IMG/VR virus record: IMGVR_UViG_3300049489_000807
Coordinates: 1-44,486 of that record
From: a virus
Strand: one strand, 5' to 3'
DNA length: 44,486 bases
How positions within the stretch are numbered: the first letter of the stretch is position 1; each line of letters opens with the position of its first letter. This document shows positions 25,205-33,073 of this stretch, piece by piece. The notes beneath the pieces were generated by a model that made no database searches, had not been told where the DNA came from, and saw only the letters and a program-made list of their open reading frames with translations. Both the position numbers and the translations under genes were made by a program.

Positions 25205-26466
25205 CCCTTTTTCATCTTCGGTTTGTCGCCCCGCCCGAGCGCTTCGCGGCTCTCGATGACGGCGCGCTGTGAGGCAATGCCGAGCGCCTTCGCGTAACGC
25301 TCCACGGTCGACGTGTCGGCGTGGCCAAGGTGCGATGCGATCTCCGGCAGCGACCAAATTCGACCGCCCGTGAAGAGCTCGGTCCCAAGCAACAAGTGCG
25401 ACGCGCACGTGTGCCGCAGCGAGTACAGGGGGACCGGGCGAGCGATGCCGATCTTTTCACGCCAGCCCGCGGACTCAGTCACCCCGCGACGTGCCGCGTA
25501 TTCGACGAGCTCACCGGCTCGGTTGTACTTCTTCCATTTGCGGCGCCCCCGGGTGCTCGCCCAGCCCCAGTCATAGCCCTTCGTGTGCGGCTCACCATTC
25601 TCGCCGCAGAACACCAAGCCGGTTCGTGGACGACCGCAACGGATCCACCACTCGCGCACGGCGTCAAGGGCGATCGGCAGCAAGTGAGCAAGGTAGTCGC
25701 GCCCCTTTTTTTGCGACCGGAAGAAAATCGTTTTGCCTTCAACGTCGACGCGATCCCACCCGAGCGTGTACAGGTCTTTTGGACGGGCGCCAGTGAACGC
25801 GAGCAGCGTGTATGCGACGCGGATGCGTTGGGGAAGCGTCTTGCTCTCGAGAATTCTTCGTACCTCGTCGACGTGCAGAAAGTCGTAGTCAGATCCACCG
25901 CTCTTCACGCGGAGCATGGTGCTGTCCGAGATCGTGATCGACTCAGCGACGTTTCGATCGACGTGTCCCTCGATGCGCGCCCAACGGAGCACGTTGCGCA
26001 GGGTTTGGATCACGTTTTGGATCGTCTGGCGTTGCGGAAGCTGGCCCTTGCTCTTGCCGCCCGCGATCGGTGTGCGCGCTTGTTGATCGATCCAACGTTG
26101 GCACGCGCGCTCATTGAGTTGCGAAACGGGCCAATCAATGAACTCGGCCACTTCTTCGACCCGGGCGCGCCAGCGACTTCCTTCTTCCTTGAGGCGAGTG
26201 CCGGACAAGGTTTTGAGATAACCTTCCCCCACCTTGCGCACGGTCATGATGCCGGTTTCAAACGGAGCGCGAGCGCCGTTTTTGACGCGTTCATCAAGCC
26301 AAGCGGCAAGGTAAGCGACGGCGTCACCGTACTCGGTGAGCCCGCCCTTTATCGTCGTCTGTTTGCCGTCTTTATGGACGAGCACGTCGTATCGGACGGT
26401 TTGATCTTTCAACGTGCGCTTACGGATATGCCCGGAGCCGGGGGAGCTCCGCTTACTGCTACTCAT
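25186..26466 (-). CDS. int: Tyrosine site-specific integrase
   Basis: Integrates and excises the phage at the attachment site. The 426-residue protein has an arm-binding-like beta N-terminus (about 10-60), a core-binding helical domain (about 75-170) and the catalytic domain. Its active-site residues are Arg228 (TGARPKDL), Arg351 (LYSLRHTCASH), His382 (HLGHAD) and the nucleophile Tyr391 (STVERYAKAL). The usual first His of the HxxR motif is Tyr348, a known variation. It is the last gene of the leftward early operon. The final six or so codons and stop lie inside the tRNA-Thr gene, on the opposite strand. Confidence 0.94.
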   Translation of the reverse strand: MSSSKRSSPGSGHIRKRTLKDQTVRYDVLVHKDGKQTTIKGGLTEYGDAVAYLAAWLDERVKNGARAPFETGIMTVRKVGEGYLKTLSGTRLKEEGSRWRARVEEVAEFIDWPVSQLNERACQRWIDQQARTPIAGGKSKGQLPQRQTIQNVIQTLRNVLRWARIEGHVDRNVAESITISDSTMLRVKSGGSDYDFLHVDEVRRILESKTLPQRIRVAYTLLAFTGARPKDLYTLGWDRVDVEGKTIFFRSQKKGRDYLAHLLPIALDAVREWWIRCGRPRTGLVFCGENGEPHTKGYDWGWASTRGRRKWKKYNRAGELVEYAARRGVTESAGWREKIGIARPVPLYSLRHTCASHLLLGTELFTGGRIWSLPEIASHLGHADTSTVERYAKALGIASQRAVIESREALGRGDKPKMKKGAREGI

Positions 26467-26469
26467 TTT

Positions 26470-26703
26470 CTAGGCTCGCTTTCGCATCTTGGCTCTGACT
26501 TCGGCCTGGATACGCGCCATCTCGGGGTGCAACTTTTCGAGGGCTTGTTGTGACTTGTGCGCGATAGCGTCGTTTGCCGCAAGCTGGCGCTCGAGGACGA
26601 CCACGAAACGCTGCACTGTCTTTTCGAGACGCTCGACGCACGCGATCAAGCGCTCGGTCTCGTTGCCCTGCTCGGGCGCACGGTCTTTGTTGCTCACACG
26701 CAC
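26470..26703 (-). CDS. Small coiled-coil protein
   Basis: A 77-residue, highly charged helical protein (ETERLIACVERLEKTVQRFV; HPEMARIQAEVRAKMRKR). It lies 3 bp upstream of the integrase start and overlaps the previous gene's end by 10 bp, so it is translated in the same operon. No Cys, no HTH. It could be a small multimeric accessory protein. No family recognised. Confidence 0.6.
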   Translation of the reverse strand: MRVSNKDRAPEQGNETERLIACVERLEKTVQRFVVVLERQLAANDAIAHKSQQALEKLHPEMARIQAEVRAKMRKRA

Positions 26704-27302
26704 TCCCTTCGGGCGCTCCGCGCCATCGCGATCAACTCGTTTCGAAACTCAACAGGTGTTGCGCTCGACTCACGCGTGCGCAGGCGTCGACGCGGCTCGT
26801 CACCACGAATGCGGTTCGCGCACCACGACACGATCGCGCGCGCATCCTCGGCGTGCCCCCAGCGCAACGCGGGGAGCGAAACGCCGCACGCGTAAAGCCA
26901 CGTCGCCTTGCGTGCAGCGTGCCCGTAAAGCGCCTGCTCGACGTAGCAGGTGAATCCCGCAAAGCCGTCGAGCCAGTCAGCGCTTACCCATCCGCCACCG
27001 GTCGGAGGCGCCATGAGCCCGTGCGCTGGCCACGCAGCGCTGTACGCGGGGTGCTCGAGGACGCCGCTCCATCGACGCACGGCGGCGAGCGCGGACGCGA
27101 AGCATCCTTCGTCCTCGCCCCGCGCGTAGCCGTATCTCGCTTCGACGAGGCCCGCGAGTGCGCACCATCGAGCGCACGGCGGGTGAGCGATCACGGGGTG
27201 CGGGCCCGGGTAGGTGCGCGCGTCGCGCTGCTCGTCCCAAAGCTCGACGCCTTCGAGGCCCGCGTACGCACCGCGTGCGTCCACGAAGAGCGCGGCGATC
27301 AT
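26694..27302 (-). CDS. Unknown protein with HPPC motif (methylase-like?)
   Basis: A 202-residue protein with an N-terminal strand (MIAALFVDARGAY), then VIAHPPCARWCALAGLVEARYG, and a Cys/Trp-rich middle (AGFTCYVEQALYGH, TWLYACGV). A PPC motif after a beta strand recalls the catalytic loop of cytosine-C5 methyltransferases, but the remaining methylase motifs are not evident and the protein is short. Similar phage proteins are usually left unassigned. It is part of the leftward operon with 4-10 bp overlaps on both sides. Confidence 0.6.
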   Translation of the reverse strand: MIAALFVDARGAYAGLEGVELWDEQRDARTYPGPHPVIAHPPCARWCALAGLVEARYGYARGEDEGCFASALAAVRRWSGVLEHPAYSAAWPAHGLMAPPTGGGWVSADWLDGFAGFTCYVEQALYGHAARKATWLYACGVSLPALRWGHAEDARAIVSWCANRIRGDEPRRRLRTRESSATPVEFRNELIAMARSARRECV

Positions 27303-27649
27303 CGGACACCTTTGGGTAACGTGTCGTCGAAGTGCTCGTGTTGATCGCCGACCAACTCAAAGTTGAGTAGCGAGCGGTCTTGGAGCGTAGCCAATCGCAA
27401 CGCGAGGTTGTGACCGGGTCCAAGCTGGTTAGCGAGCCATCCCACGCACGGCTTCTCTTTTCCGATCGGCGTCTCGTGACACGCCATCACGCGCAGTTGC
27501 CCGTCGAGCGGTGTTCCGAGTGTCTTGCGCAAACCAGCGTGTTTGCGCGCGCAGTAGCCACCGGGGATGTCGCGCGCAGCGTCCACGTCTTTGCGCCACG
27601 GGCATGCCTTGCACTGACGGCGAGTCGCCCGGTCGTTGGGGGAAGTCAT
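27299..27649 (-). CDS. Cys-rich protein, DUF6283-like
   Basis: A 116-residue protein starting at ATG 27649 (the longer frame upstream overlaps another gene). It contains CKACPWRKDVDAARDIPGG near the N-terminus and later Cys/His (YCARKH, MACHE, CVGW). This CxxCPWRxD opening is characteristic of the DUF6283 family, which is found in phages and actinobacteria and is probably metal-binding. The biochemical role is unknown. Confidence 0.7.
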   Translation of the reverse strand: MTSPNDRATRRQCKACPWRKDVDAARDIPGGYCARKHAGLRKTLGTPLDGQLRVMACHETPIGKEKPCVGWLANQLGPGHNLALRLATLQDRSLLNFELVGDQHEHFDDTLPKGVR

Positions 27650-27912
27650 GCCGCACCGTCCTTGCGACGATGCACATGTCGCATGAAAAACAAACCAGGG
27701 ACGGCGTCTTCGACAGCCGGATCGCACTCCGCGCAAAGCGGCTCACCGCAAACAAACTGACCCGCGTATTCGCAGTCGCGCACAGCTGGATTACCGCATG
27801 AGATGCACTCCAGAGTTTCATGCTCTGAACAGAACTCGCCGGTGCACGGCTTGCGACATTGACCGACCCACGATCGGTAGAAAAGGCAATGGTTGAACAC
27901 AGCGTCGCTCAC
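27646..27912 (-). CDS. Cys-rich zinc-finger-like protein
   Basis: An 88-residue protein with about ten Cys in paired spacings (CRKPCTGEFC, CISCGNPAVRDC, CGEPLCAEC), predicting two or more zinc sites of the B-box/zinc-ribbon kind. The start overlaps the previous stop and its own stop overlaps the DUF6283-like gene by 4 bp, so the two may be co-translated. Function unknown. Confidence 0.65.
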   Translation of the reverse strand: MSDAVFNHCLFYRSWVGQCRKPCTGEFCSEHETLECISCGNPAVRDCEYAGQFVCGEPLCAECDPAVEDAVPGLFFMRHVHRRKDGAA

Positions 27913-28184
27913 AACCCACCGTCCTCGAGCATCCTGCGCGCCTCACTCCAGTCGCACGTGTACTCACCGTGCTCGAGTGCACTCAACGTAGTCGCCGTGA
28001 TGCCAAGCTTTCGAGCCGCTTCAAGCAAGCCGTATCGGCCACGGCGGTACTCGCGGAAGGCTTCCGCCTCGGGAGACTTTGGGTAGTCGTTGAGCTCGAG
28101 TTCACAGATCTTTCCACCCACGAGCACGCGGTGCTTTGAGCGGCCGATGGGCGCCACGGGGGTAAGGTTCGGGAGGCTCACCAT
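27909..28184 (-). CDS. Small HTH DNA-binding protein
   Basis: A 91-residue protein starting at ATG 28184, chosen because a strong GGAGGA site (minus strand) precedes it; a longer frame upstream lacks one. The C-terminal half carries a helix-turn-helix (GLLEAARKLGITATTLSALEHGEYTC) of the XRE kind. The N-terminal half is a short beta segment (HRVLVGGKICELELND). A regulator or a DNA-binding subunit is likely. Confidence 0.62.
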   Translation of the reverse strand: MVSLPNLTPVAPIGRSKHRVLVGGKICELELNDYPKSPEAEAFREYRRGRYGLLEAARKLGITATTLSALEHGEYTCDWSEARRMLEDGGL

Positions 28185-28393
28185 GGCAAATCCTCCGCGT
28201 CTTCGACCTGCGCAAGCGCATCGTCGGCATACTGAGCGCAACGTGAGTGGTACTCAGCGAGCGCCAGATACGCGTCTTGGAACGTGCAACCCTTCAGCGC
28301 GGCTCTGTGGTTGGCCTTGCGATAGCGCATCAACGCTTGGTCACGCTCGTGACGCAGCGAGTTCTTCAGCCACCCTTTGATAGCCTTGTTCAT
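28178..28393 (-). CDS. Small helical protein, unknown
   Basis: A 71-residue, mostly helical protein with an alternating basic N-terminus (NKAIKGWLKNSLRHERDQALMRYR) and an acidic C-terminus. It overlaps both neighbours by 4-7 bp. No motif recognised. Confidence 0.55.
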   Translation of the reverse strand: MNKAIKGWLKNSLRHERDQALMRYRKANHRAALKGCTFQDAYLALAEYHSRCAQYADDALAQVEDAEDLPW

Positions 28394-28653
28394 AGCGACA
28401 CCTCGCTCTCTCCAAGCATCTCGCGCGCCCGCGAAATCTCCGCTTCACTCACGATCTTTGTGCACGTCGTGCCGAGCGCAGTCGCGTACAGGTCGAGCGT
28501 GTACAGCGTGATCTCGCACTTGCCGCCCTCGACGTTCAGCACCGTCGCGGGATACGTGCGCAGCTCGCGCGCGAGCTGCGCGGCCGAAAGGTCACGGTCG
28601 ACGCGCAGGCCGTAGAGCACCTTGCCGATGTGGACGCGAAGGGGGCTGCTCAT
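28390..28653 (-). CDS. XRE-type HTH protein
   Basis: An 87-residue protein with an N-terminal XRE helix-turn-helix at about residues 8-60 (LYGLRVDRDLSAAQLARELRTYPATVLNVEGGKCEITLYTLDLYATALG). It is one of several small DNA-binding proteins in this operon. A transcriptional regulator of the early-left genes is plausible, but no cognate operator was identified. Confidence 0.65.
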   Translation of the reverse strand: MSSPLRVHIGKVLYGLRVDRDLSAAQLARELRTYPATVLNVEGGKCEITLYTLDLYATALGTTCTKIVSEAEISRAREMLGESEVSL

Positions 28654-28943
28654 GGCTCCGCGCGCCTCTCCGCTGCATCCGCGCTCGGGTCGAAGTCCTC
28701 AGCGAGCGCGCATTTTTCCGAATACGTCAGGCCTCCGTGCACGCCCTCGAGAAGGTCGACATCGTTGTATTCCGTGCCGTGCCACGGATGACCGGGCGCG
28801 ACCGCGGCGTAACCACACCAATGGCCACCAGACTCGTTGCGAACCATCAGGCATGGGACGCCATCGATGCGCCACTCGATGCGGTCCGGCTCCTCTACCC
28901 ATGGACCGGGACCGAACTTCGCGAGCTTTTCTTCTTTCGTCAT
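28650..28943 (-). CDS. Conserved-looking phage protein, unknown
   Basis: A 97-residue protein with the pattern GHWCGYAAVAPGHPWHG...VDLLEGVHGGLTYSEKC. I have seen this His/Gly-rich arrangement in unassigned phage proteins of similar size, often next to small replication accessory genes. The conserved His and Cys could bind a metal. No enzymatic role is known to me. Confidence 0.6.
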   Translation of the reverse strand: MTKEEKLAKFGPGPWVEEPDRIEWRIDGVPCLMVRNESGGHWCGYAAVAPGHPWHGTEYNDVDLLEGVHGGLTYSEKCALAEDFDPSADAAERRAEP

Positions 28944-29155
28944 GACCTCTCACTCCTGTGTTGCGCCGCGTTAGGACAGTCCGAGTAGTGCGAGCGATAG
29001 GTGCGACGCGAGCTCGCGCGCATCTCCTCGCTCTCCGCACTCACGATGAAACGTTGCTCGAGGCTGCTCACCGAAAGTGGCATCTTCTTTCCGTTCACGG
29101 TGAGCACCCAAAGAATCTCAGCGCCACACGACTTGCAGTAGGCCCTACTACCCAT
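28940..29155 (-). CDS. Small zinc-ribbon protein
   Basis: A 71-residue protein starting at ATG 29155. Cys pairs CKSCGAE near the N-terminus and a late Cys with nearby His (SHYSDCPNAAQH) suggest a zinc ribbon. Such proteins are common among small early phage proteins. It overlaps the MazG-like gene's end by 8 bp. Confidence 0.55.
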   Translation of the reverse strand: MGSRAYCKSCGAEILWVLTVNGKKMPLSVSSLEQRFIVSAESEEMRASSRRTYRSHYSDCPNAAQHRSERS

Positions 29156-29501
29156 TGGAGTCCCTCGCGATCCGTTCCTCAAGGCGCGCAAGCTTTACCC
29201 GCTTCTTCGCGTCCACACCCGCGTCACCGACGAGCACGCGAAGCTGTCTGCACATGATCTCCACATCGGCGATCTCTTCGGCGAGCGCTTCGAGTTCAAT
29301 GCGCTTTCTCTGCGCGTGGGAGATTTTTACGATGAGCTCCGCGCACTCCTCTTGCGCGACGCCCAGTTGACGGAACGCACCGAAGCGGGTGATCGCGTGC
29401 GTGCACGTGCTCTGCTCCGCGATGTCCCTCGCCTCGAAGACGAGCCACTTCTGCGCGAGCTGCTCGAGCTCGGCGCGACCGATATGCGAGACGTTGCTCA
29501 T
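29148..29501 (-). CDS. MazG-like nucleotide pyrophosphohydrolase
   Basis: A 117-residue all-alpha NTP pyrophosphatase-like protein. The metal-binding motif ExxE...ExxD appears as Glu52-x-x-Glu55 (QEECAELIVKIS) and Glu76-x-x-Asp79 (EEIADVEIMCRQL). MazG family enzymes hydrolyse nucleoside triphosphates; in phages they are proposed to manage nucleotide pools or lower ppGpp. It is part of the early-left operon, with 4-bp overlaps. Confidence 0.78.
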   Translation of the reverse strand: MSNVSHIGRAELEQLAQKWLVFEARDIAEQSTCTHAITRFGAFRQLGVAQEECAELIVKISHAQRKRIELEALAEEIADVEIMCRQLRVLVGDAGVDAKKRVKLARLEERIARDSNG

Positions 29502-29767
29502 GTCAGCTGCGTTCCTTTCGGCGGCATGTGCTTTTCGACCACGCTAGCCATCGCGCGCGCAGCAATCACGAGCATGTCGACCGTGAGCTTCACCGCGACG
29601 GGCTTACCCTCGACCTCCACCACGAAGATCGCGCACGGCCGGTGTGAGACTGTGCCGTCGAGCTGCAAGAGCGCGTGCGTCGGATGCACGTTGCCGAACT
29701 GAAGTCCCTTTTGGTCGAGCACTTCGTCGACTTCCTTCTCGCCCAACATGATTCGCATGACTTGCAT
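29498..29767 (-). CDS. Hypothetical 89-residue protein
   Basis: Starts at ATG 29767, preceded by AGGAG; the longer upstream frame is the shadow of the SSB gene's Gln-rich linker. The sequence (KEVDEVLDQKGLQFGNVHPTHALLQLDGTVSHRPCAIFVVEVEGKPVAVKLT) is a small alpha/beta fold. It lies between SSB and MazG. No family recognised. Confidence 0.55.
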   Translation of the reverse strand: MQVMRIMLGEKEVDEVLDQKGLQFGNVHPTHALLQLDGTVSHRPCAIFVVEVEGKPVAVKLTVDMLVIAARAMASVVEKHMPPKGTQLT

Positions 29768-29783
29768 GGTCAGACTCCTAGTC

Positions 29784-30365
29784 TCAGAACGGGATGTCGT
29801 CGTCGGGAGGCGCCTGGTAGTCCGATGGCCCCACGTTGTTGCGATTACCGCCCCCGTACGTGCGGCCGTTCTGCTGTGGGCGCTGTTGTTGCTGTGGTGC
29901 GCGCTGTTGTTGCGGCGCACCGCGCGGCGCTTGGCGTTGCTGTGTTTGTTGCTGGGGTGCGCCCCCCGTGATGTCGCGTGCAAGGCCGCGCATGCGTGCC
30001 GCGAAGGCGCGCTTTTGCCCTTCGTCCATTTGCTGCTTCATGGCGACACCGATGCGGTTCACGAACGCGGGCTTGTAGTGAACGCTCCCGTCGTCGGCCG
30101 TCTCTTCCTCGAGCACGAGCTCAAACTCGGTGCTTCCGAGGCCCGGGAGCGGAATCACGTCGTTGATGTCGCCTCCCATGATCGCGAGGCTTTCGAGCGT
30201 GCGGCGCTCACTTTGCTCAGTGAAATACCCGTACCAAGTGACCGATTGGCCCGCGAGCTCGCCGTCGAGACACTCGACGCGAACACCGACTTGCTCCGTC
30301 CCTGTGCTCGCGAAACCGTACACGTGCGAACCAGGTACTGCCTTCGCTTTGACCTTGATCGTCAT
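29784..30365 (-). CDS. ssb: Single-stranded DNA-binding protein
   Basis: A 193-residue protein with a beta-rich N-terminal OB-like domain (about 1-130, including GSHVYGFASTGTEQVGVRVEC), a Gln/Pro/Gly-rich flexible linker (QQQTQQRQAPRGAPQQQ) and the acidic tip DDDIPF at the very C-terminus. That tip is the signature by which SSBs recruit partner proteins. It coats single-stranded DNA in replication and recombination. It shares the operon with the Sak4-like ATPase and exonuclease, so it likely works with them. Confidence 0.87.
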   Translation of the reverse strand: MTIKVKAKAVPGSHVYGFASTGTEQVGVRVECLDGELAGQSVTWYGYFTEQSERRTLESLAIMGGDINDVIPLPGLGSTEFELVLEEETADDGSVHYKPAFVNRIGVAMKQQMDEGQKRAFAARMRGLARDITGGAPQQQTQQRQAPRGAPQQQRAPQQQQRPQQNGRTYGGGNRNNVGPSDYQAPPDDDIPF

Positions 30366-31453
30366 GACTGACCTTCCTCTGACTCCTGAGATTGCTGTTG
30401 TGTGACGCGCTCACGTACGCGGTTCAGAACGCGCACAAGGCGCGCTGCATCGTCGGGCGCCTTCGCGACCAAGGCTCGCGCCTTCTCCGCAACGTCGGGC
30501 TCCGCGCTCTCGAGCAGCTCTTCGATCTCCGCGCGAATGGCCTGCGGGTCGGCAGGCTGTCCAGACTCGACGGCCGCGAGAAATGTCGCGCAATCGAGCG
30601 GGAGCGTGTTCGGTAGATTGTCGCGATTCTTTGCGTAGTAGGCGGCCGTCTCCACCGTGTGGATGAGCCGCGTGCCTGTCGAGATCCCACGCGTCTTGCG
30701 CTCGGTCGTTCGCGTCACCACTTCTTCGCGGGCAAAGAGCACCGTGTCGCACCACCCACGGATGAAGCCCGCGGCCTTTTCGTTGATGTTCAACGCGTGG
30801 CGGCCGTAGTCCTCGCCCTCGGGGTTTTTGTTGTTCTTCACGCTCGTGTGAGCGACGAGCGCGATCGACATGCCCTTTTCGCGGCGCAGACGATCGAGCC
30901 TCGCAAACAAGATGCGCCACTCGACGAGCGCAACGTCGAAGCCCTTCCCGAAGCCGTACGCCGTGATGTTGGCCTTGTTGTCGCGTTTGCAAATGTGCGC
31001 GAAAATCAGGAGCTCGATATCGTCGAGCACATCGATCGCAAAGGTCTTGTATGCGTGCGGCTTCTCGAGCAGCTCGTCGCACGCATCGAGCACGTCCTGC
31101 CACACGAGCGGACGCGGGAAACGGTTCGTGTCGATTTTCTCCGTGCCCTCCTGCGTGTCGACAAAGACGGGCGCAGGCATCTCAGATACGAACGTGCTCT
31201 TGCCAATGCCTCCCACGCCGTAAATCAGAAGGCGCTGAGGTCCTTTGACGACGCCTTGCTTAGTGTTCGCGAGCGTCATGCGGCGCTCACGCGGAGTCGT
31301 CGGTGCCGCGATGCGATTCGGTGCGGGCGTGCCCGCGGCGGGTGCTCTCACTTGGTTCATATCCTCTCCGTCCGCTTCTAAGATCGCGTTGTAAGGTTCG
31401 TGTCCTCCCTCCGGCATGTGCCGAGGGAGCGTGTATCGAGGACCGCGTTTCAT
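30362..31453 (-). CDS. Sak4-like recombination ATPase (AAA_24)
   Basis: A RecA-like single-strand annealing/exchange protein of the Sak4 group. The Walker A is GVGGIGKS (79-86 from ATG 31453) and the Walker B region is FAIDVLDDIELL (Asp141). A Gln/Ser-rich end follows a helical C-terminal part. Two starts are plausible: ATG 31453, which overlaps the broken upstream gene, and ATG 31360, which follows a very good GGAGAGG site; the latter gives 332 residues. It overlaps the SSB start by 4 bp. Sak4 with a cognate SSB is a known phage recombination pair. Confidence 0.82.
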   Translation of the reverse strand: MKRGPRYTLPRHMPEGGHEPYNAILEADGEDMNQVRAPAAGTPAPNRIAAPTTPRERRMTLANTKQGVVKGPQRLLIYGVGGIGKSTFVSEMPAPVFVDTQEGTEKIDTNRFPRPLVWQDVLDACDELLEKPHAYKTFAIDVLDDIELLIFAHICKRDNKANITAYGFGKGFDVALVEWRILFARLDRLRREKGMSIALVAHTSVKNNKNPEGEDYGRHALNINEKAAGFIRGWCDTVLFAREEVVTRTTERKTRGISTGTRLIHTVETAAYYAKNRDNLPNTLPLDCATFLAAVESGQPADPQAIRAEIEELLESAEPDVAEKARALVAKAPDDAARLVRVLNRVRERVTQQQSQESEEGQS

Positions 31454-31645
31454 GACTTCCGCCCAAGCTTGGAGAGCAGCGCTTTCCTTAGCGCCCGATC
31501 TTCGACGTCACCGGCGAACTCACCGGCACGTGCAAACCAAACTTCGGCCGTCCCATGGACGGCCCTCTTTCAAAGACTTCACTGCCTTGTCGTAACGAAA
31601 CTGAAAGTTCAGCTCCGACGCTTGGTCCTGTGAGAGCTCAAGCAT
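31450..31645 (-). pseudogene. Small gene split by a one-base frameshift
   Basis: From ATG 31645 (overlapping the exonuclease stop by 8 bp) the frame reads MLELSQDQASELNFQFRYDK... to about residue 31, then runs into an early stop near 31520. Another frame picks up at once with TAEVWFARAGEFAGDVEDRA and ends at TGA 31450-31452, overlapping the next start. Removing one G from the GGG run (plus-strand CCC 31552-31554) joins them into a 64-residue protein with overlaps at both ends. So one gene was almost certainly interrupted, either by a real mutation or by a homopolymer sequencing error. Confidence 0.65.
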
Positions 31646-32651
31646 CGGGCGTAAGTTCCTGATGGCGGTTGTCGACCTGCATGAAGCGCGTCGTATCGTC
31701 GAGAGACGCCTCGCCTGTGCAGACAGGCATGTAAGGGCACAGTCGGTTGTACCTACGGCATGCGTCGCTGTTCCTGGGGTGCCTGCCCGCGAGCGTGTCG
31801 ATGTGCATCGACTTCACCGCGTTCCAGATGTCGAGCATCGATTCGCGCTCTTCGTTTTCCAGGCGCACAACTTCACCGCGTTGGAAGTACTTGTCCGGGT
31901 CTGCGGCGACGTCCTCAGCAAGGCGCGCCTGGTACTCGTCGGGAGTCTCGTCGCGCGTCTGAAGGACGTAGCCCTTCTCCGCGTCGCCCGTCTCGCGCCA
32001 CTTCTTCCCGTCTTTCGTGCGGACTCGTGTGCCCTCCGCGTCGAGCACGATCTTCGCGCCATCGTCGACGAGCGGGATTTGCGTGGGGCGCTTGCTCGGC
32101 TTCTTCACCACGTCATAGATGCACGCCTTCACGTCGTGGCCGAGCGAGCGTGCACCCGCGTGATAGGTACTGACCTGAGAGTTGAGAGTCAGAAGGCGCC
32201 AGTACACCGAGCCGAAACCGATGTCTTCCGACGACGTTTTGTGTTCGACGTAGCGGTCCGTAAGCAGCACATCGAGCTTGCCCCCGAGTTGGTAGAGTCT
32301 CGACGACGCACCCGTTTCAGGGTTCACGATGGGCGCGCGGAACTCCTGCTCGACGGCCACGACCTCGTTCATGAGCTCCTCGCCCCAACGCGCTTGGTAG
32401 CCCGCGAGCAAGACGCGGAGCTTCGCTTGTTCGAAGGGGTCCGGGAGGCGCTCGGCTGCGATGCGAAAGCAGGAGTCCGCGTCCATGCCCTTCCAATAGG
32501 CTTCCATCGCGAGATGCCACGCGGTGCCGAAGCGCAAGGCCTCGACGTCCTCGAGCGGACGCATGCACATCACGTACGCGTAGAAGTGTTCACGCGCGCA
32601 GCGACGGCGCGTCGTGATTTCGCTGTTCGTAACGGTGCGAAGAGTGTTCAT
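31638..32651 (-). CDS. PD-(D/E)XK exonuclease, Cas4/RecB-like
   Basis: A 337-residue nuclease. Active-site pattern: His46 (GTAWHLAMEAYW), Asp126 (GGKLDVLLTD), Glu136 and Lys138 (YVEHKTSSE) and the Gln motif (NSQVSTYHAGA, about 159). Four Cys, Cys18, Cys298, Cys305 and Cys311 (DACRRYNRLCPYMPVC), are placed as in the iron-sulfur cluster of Cas4/AddB-type nucleases. It probably makes 3' single strands for the Sak4 and SSB proteins encoded just downstream. Confidence 0.82.
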   Translation of the reverse strand: MNTLRTVTNSEITTRRRCAREHFYAYVMCMRPLEDVEALRFGTAWHLAMEAYWKGMDADSCFRIAAERLPDPFEQAKLRVLLAGYQARWGEELMNEVVAVEQEFRAPIVNPETGASSRLYQLGGKLDVLLTDRYVEHKTSSEDIGFGSVYWRLLTLNSQVSTYHAGARSLGHDVKACIYDVVKKPSKRPTQIPLVDDGAKIVLDAEGTRVRTKDGKKWRETGDAEKGYVLQTRDETPDEYQARLAEDVAADPDKYFQRGEVVRLENEERESMLDIWNAVKSMHIDTLAGRHPRNSDACRRYNRLCPYMPVCTGEASLDDTTRFMQVDNRHQELTPDA

Positions 32652-33073
32652 GGCCTTACCTCGGGCAGCGGCGCTCGCTTTCCATAGGTCGACCCATCCG
32701 CGCCGATCTGGTCGTAAAGCGCTTCAGGGACCGTGGGCGCATCAAGGCGCATCCAAAGGTGAAAGCAGTGCTCGTGCACGTTCAGCCAACACGAAGCGGG
32801 GGCGAGAACCTGCACCACCGTGCTTTCGCGCCCGAAGACGAGATCTCGCACTTCCTTGATCTCACCCCACGTGGGATCACGGTCGGGACGCGCAAGCGAG
32901 CAATGGGCCCACACGCCTTGCCCCGGTTCCCCGGTCTCATAGTCGTCGACGGTTAGAGCCACCGTGAGCTTCCCACGGCGGAAGAAGCGGCTTTCATGGT
33001 CCAGTTGCGCCAACGCGGACGGCGCCCGATGACGCTGAAAACCTGGAAGCGAAGTTGGCATAACCCAGCTCAT
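32648..33073 (-). CDS. Uncharacterised phage protein, DUF7694-like
   Basis: A 141-residue protein with a beta N-terminus, the patch CSLARPDRDPTWGEIKEVRDLVFG and then ASCWLNVHEHCFHLWMRL. This 'RPDRxPTWxEM...H...HLW' arrangement fits the DUF7694 group found in phages. The function is unknown; several conserved His and Trp suggest ligand or metal binding. The assignment is by pattern memory only. Confidence 0.6.
   Translation of the reverse strand: MSWVMPTSLPGFQRHRAPSALAQLDHESRFFRRGKLTVALTVDDYETGEPGQGVWAHCSLARPDRDPTWGEIKEVRDLVFGRESTVVQVLAPASCWLNVHEHCFHLWMRLDAPTVPEALYDQIGADGSTYGKRAPLPEVRP

Noticed and set aside
25321-26553. 410-codon plus-strand open frame opposite the integrase
   Set aside because: The integrase frame has all catalytic residues, whereas this frame has none and is typical antisense composition in GC-rich DNA.
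31662-32687. 341-codon plus-strand open frame opposite the exonuclease
   Set aside because: Repetitive Arg/Val/His composition mirrors the antisense strand; the minus strand has the full PD-(D/E)XK motifs and overlaps.
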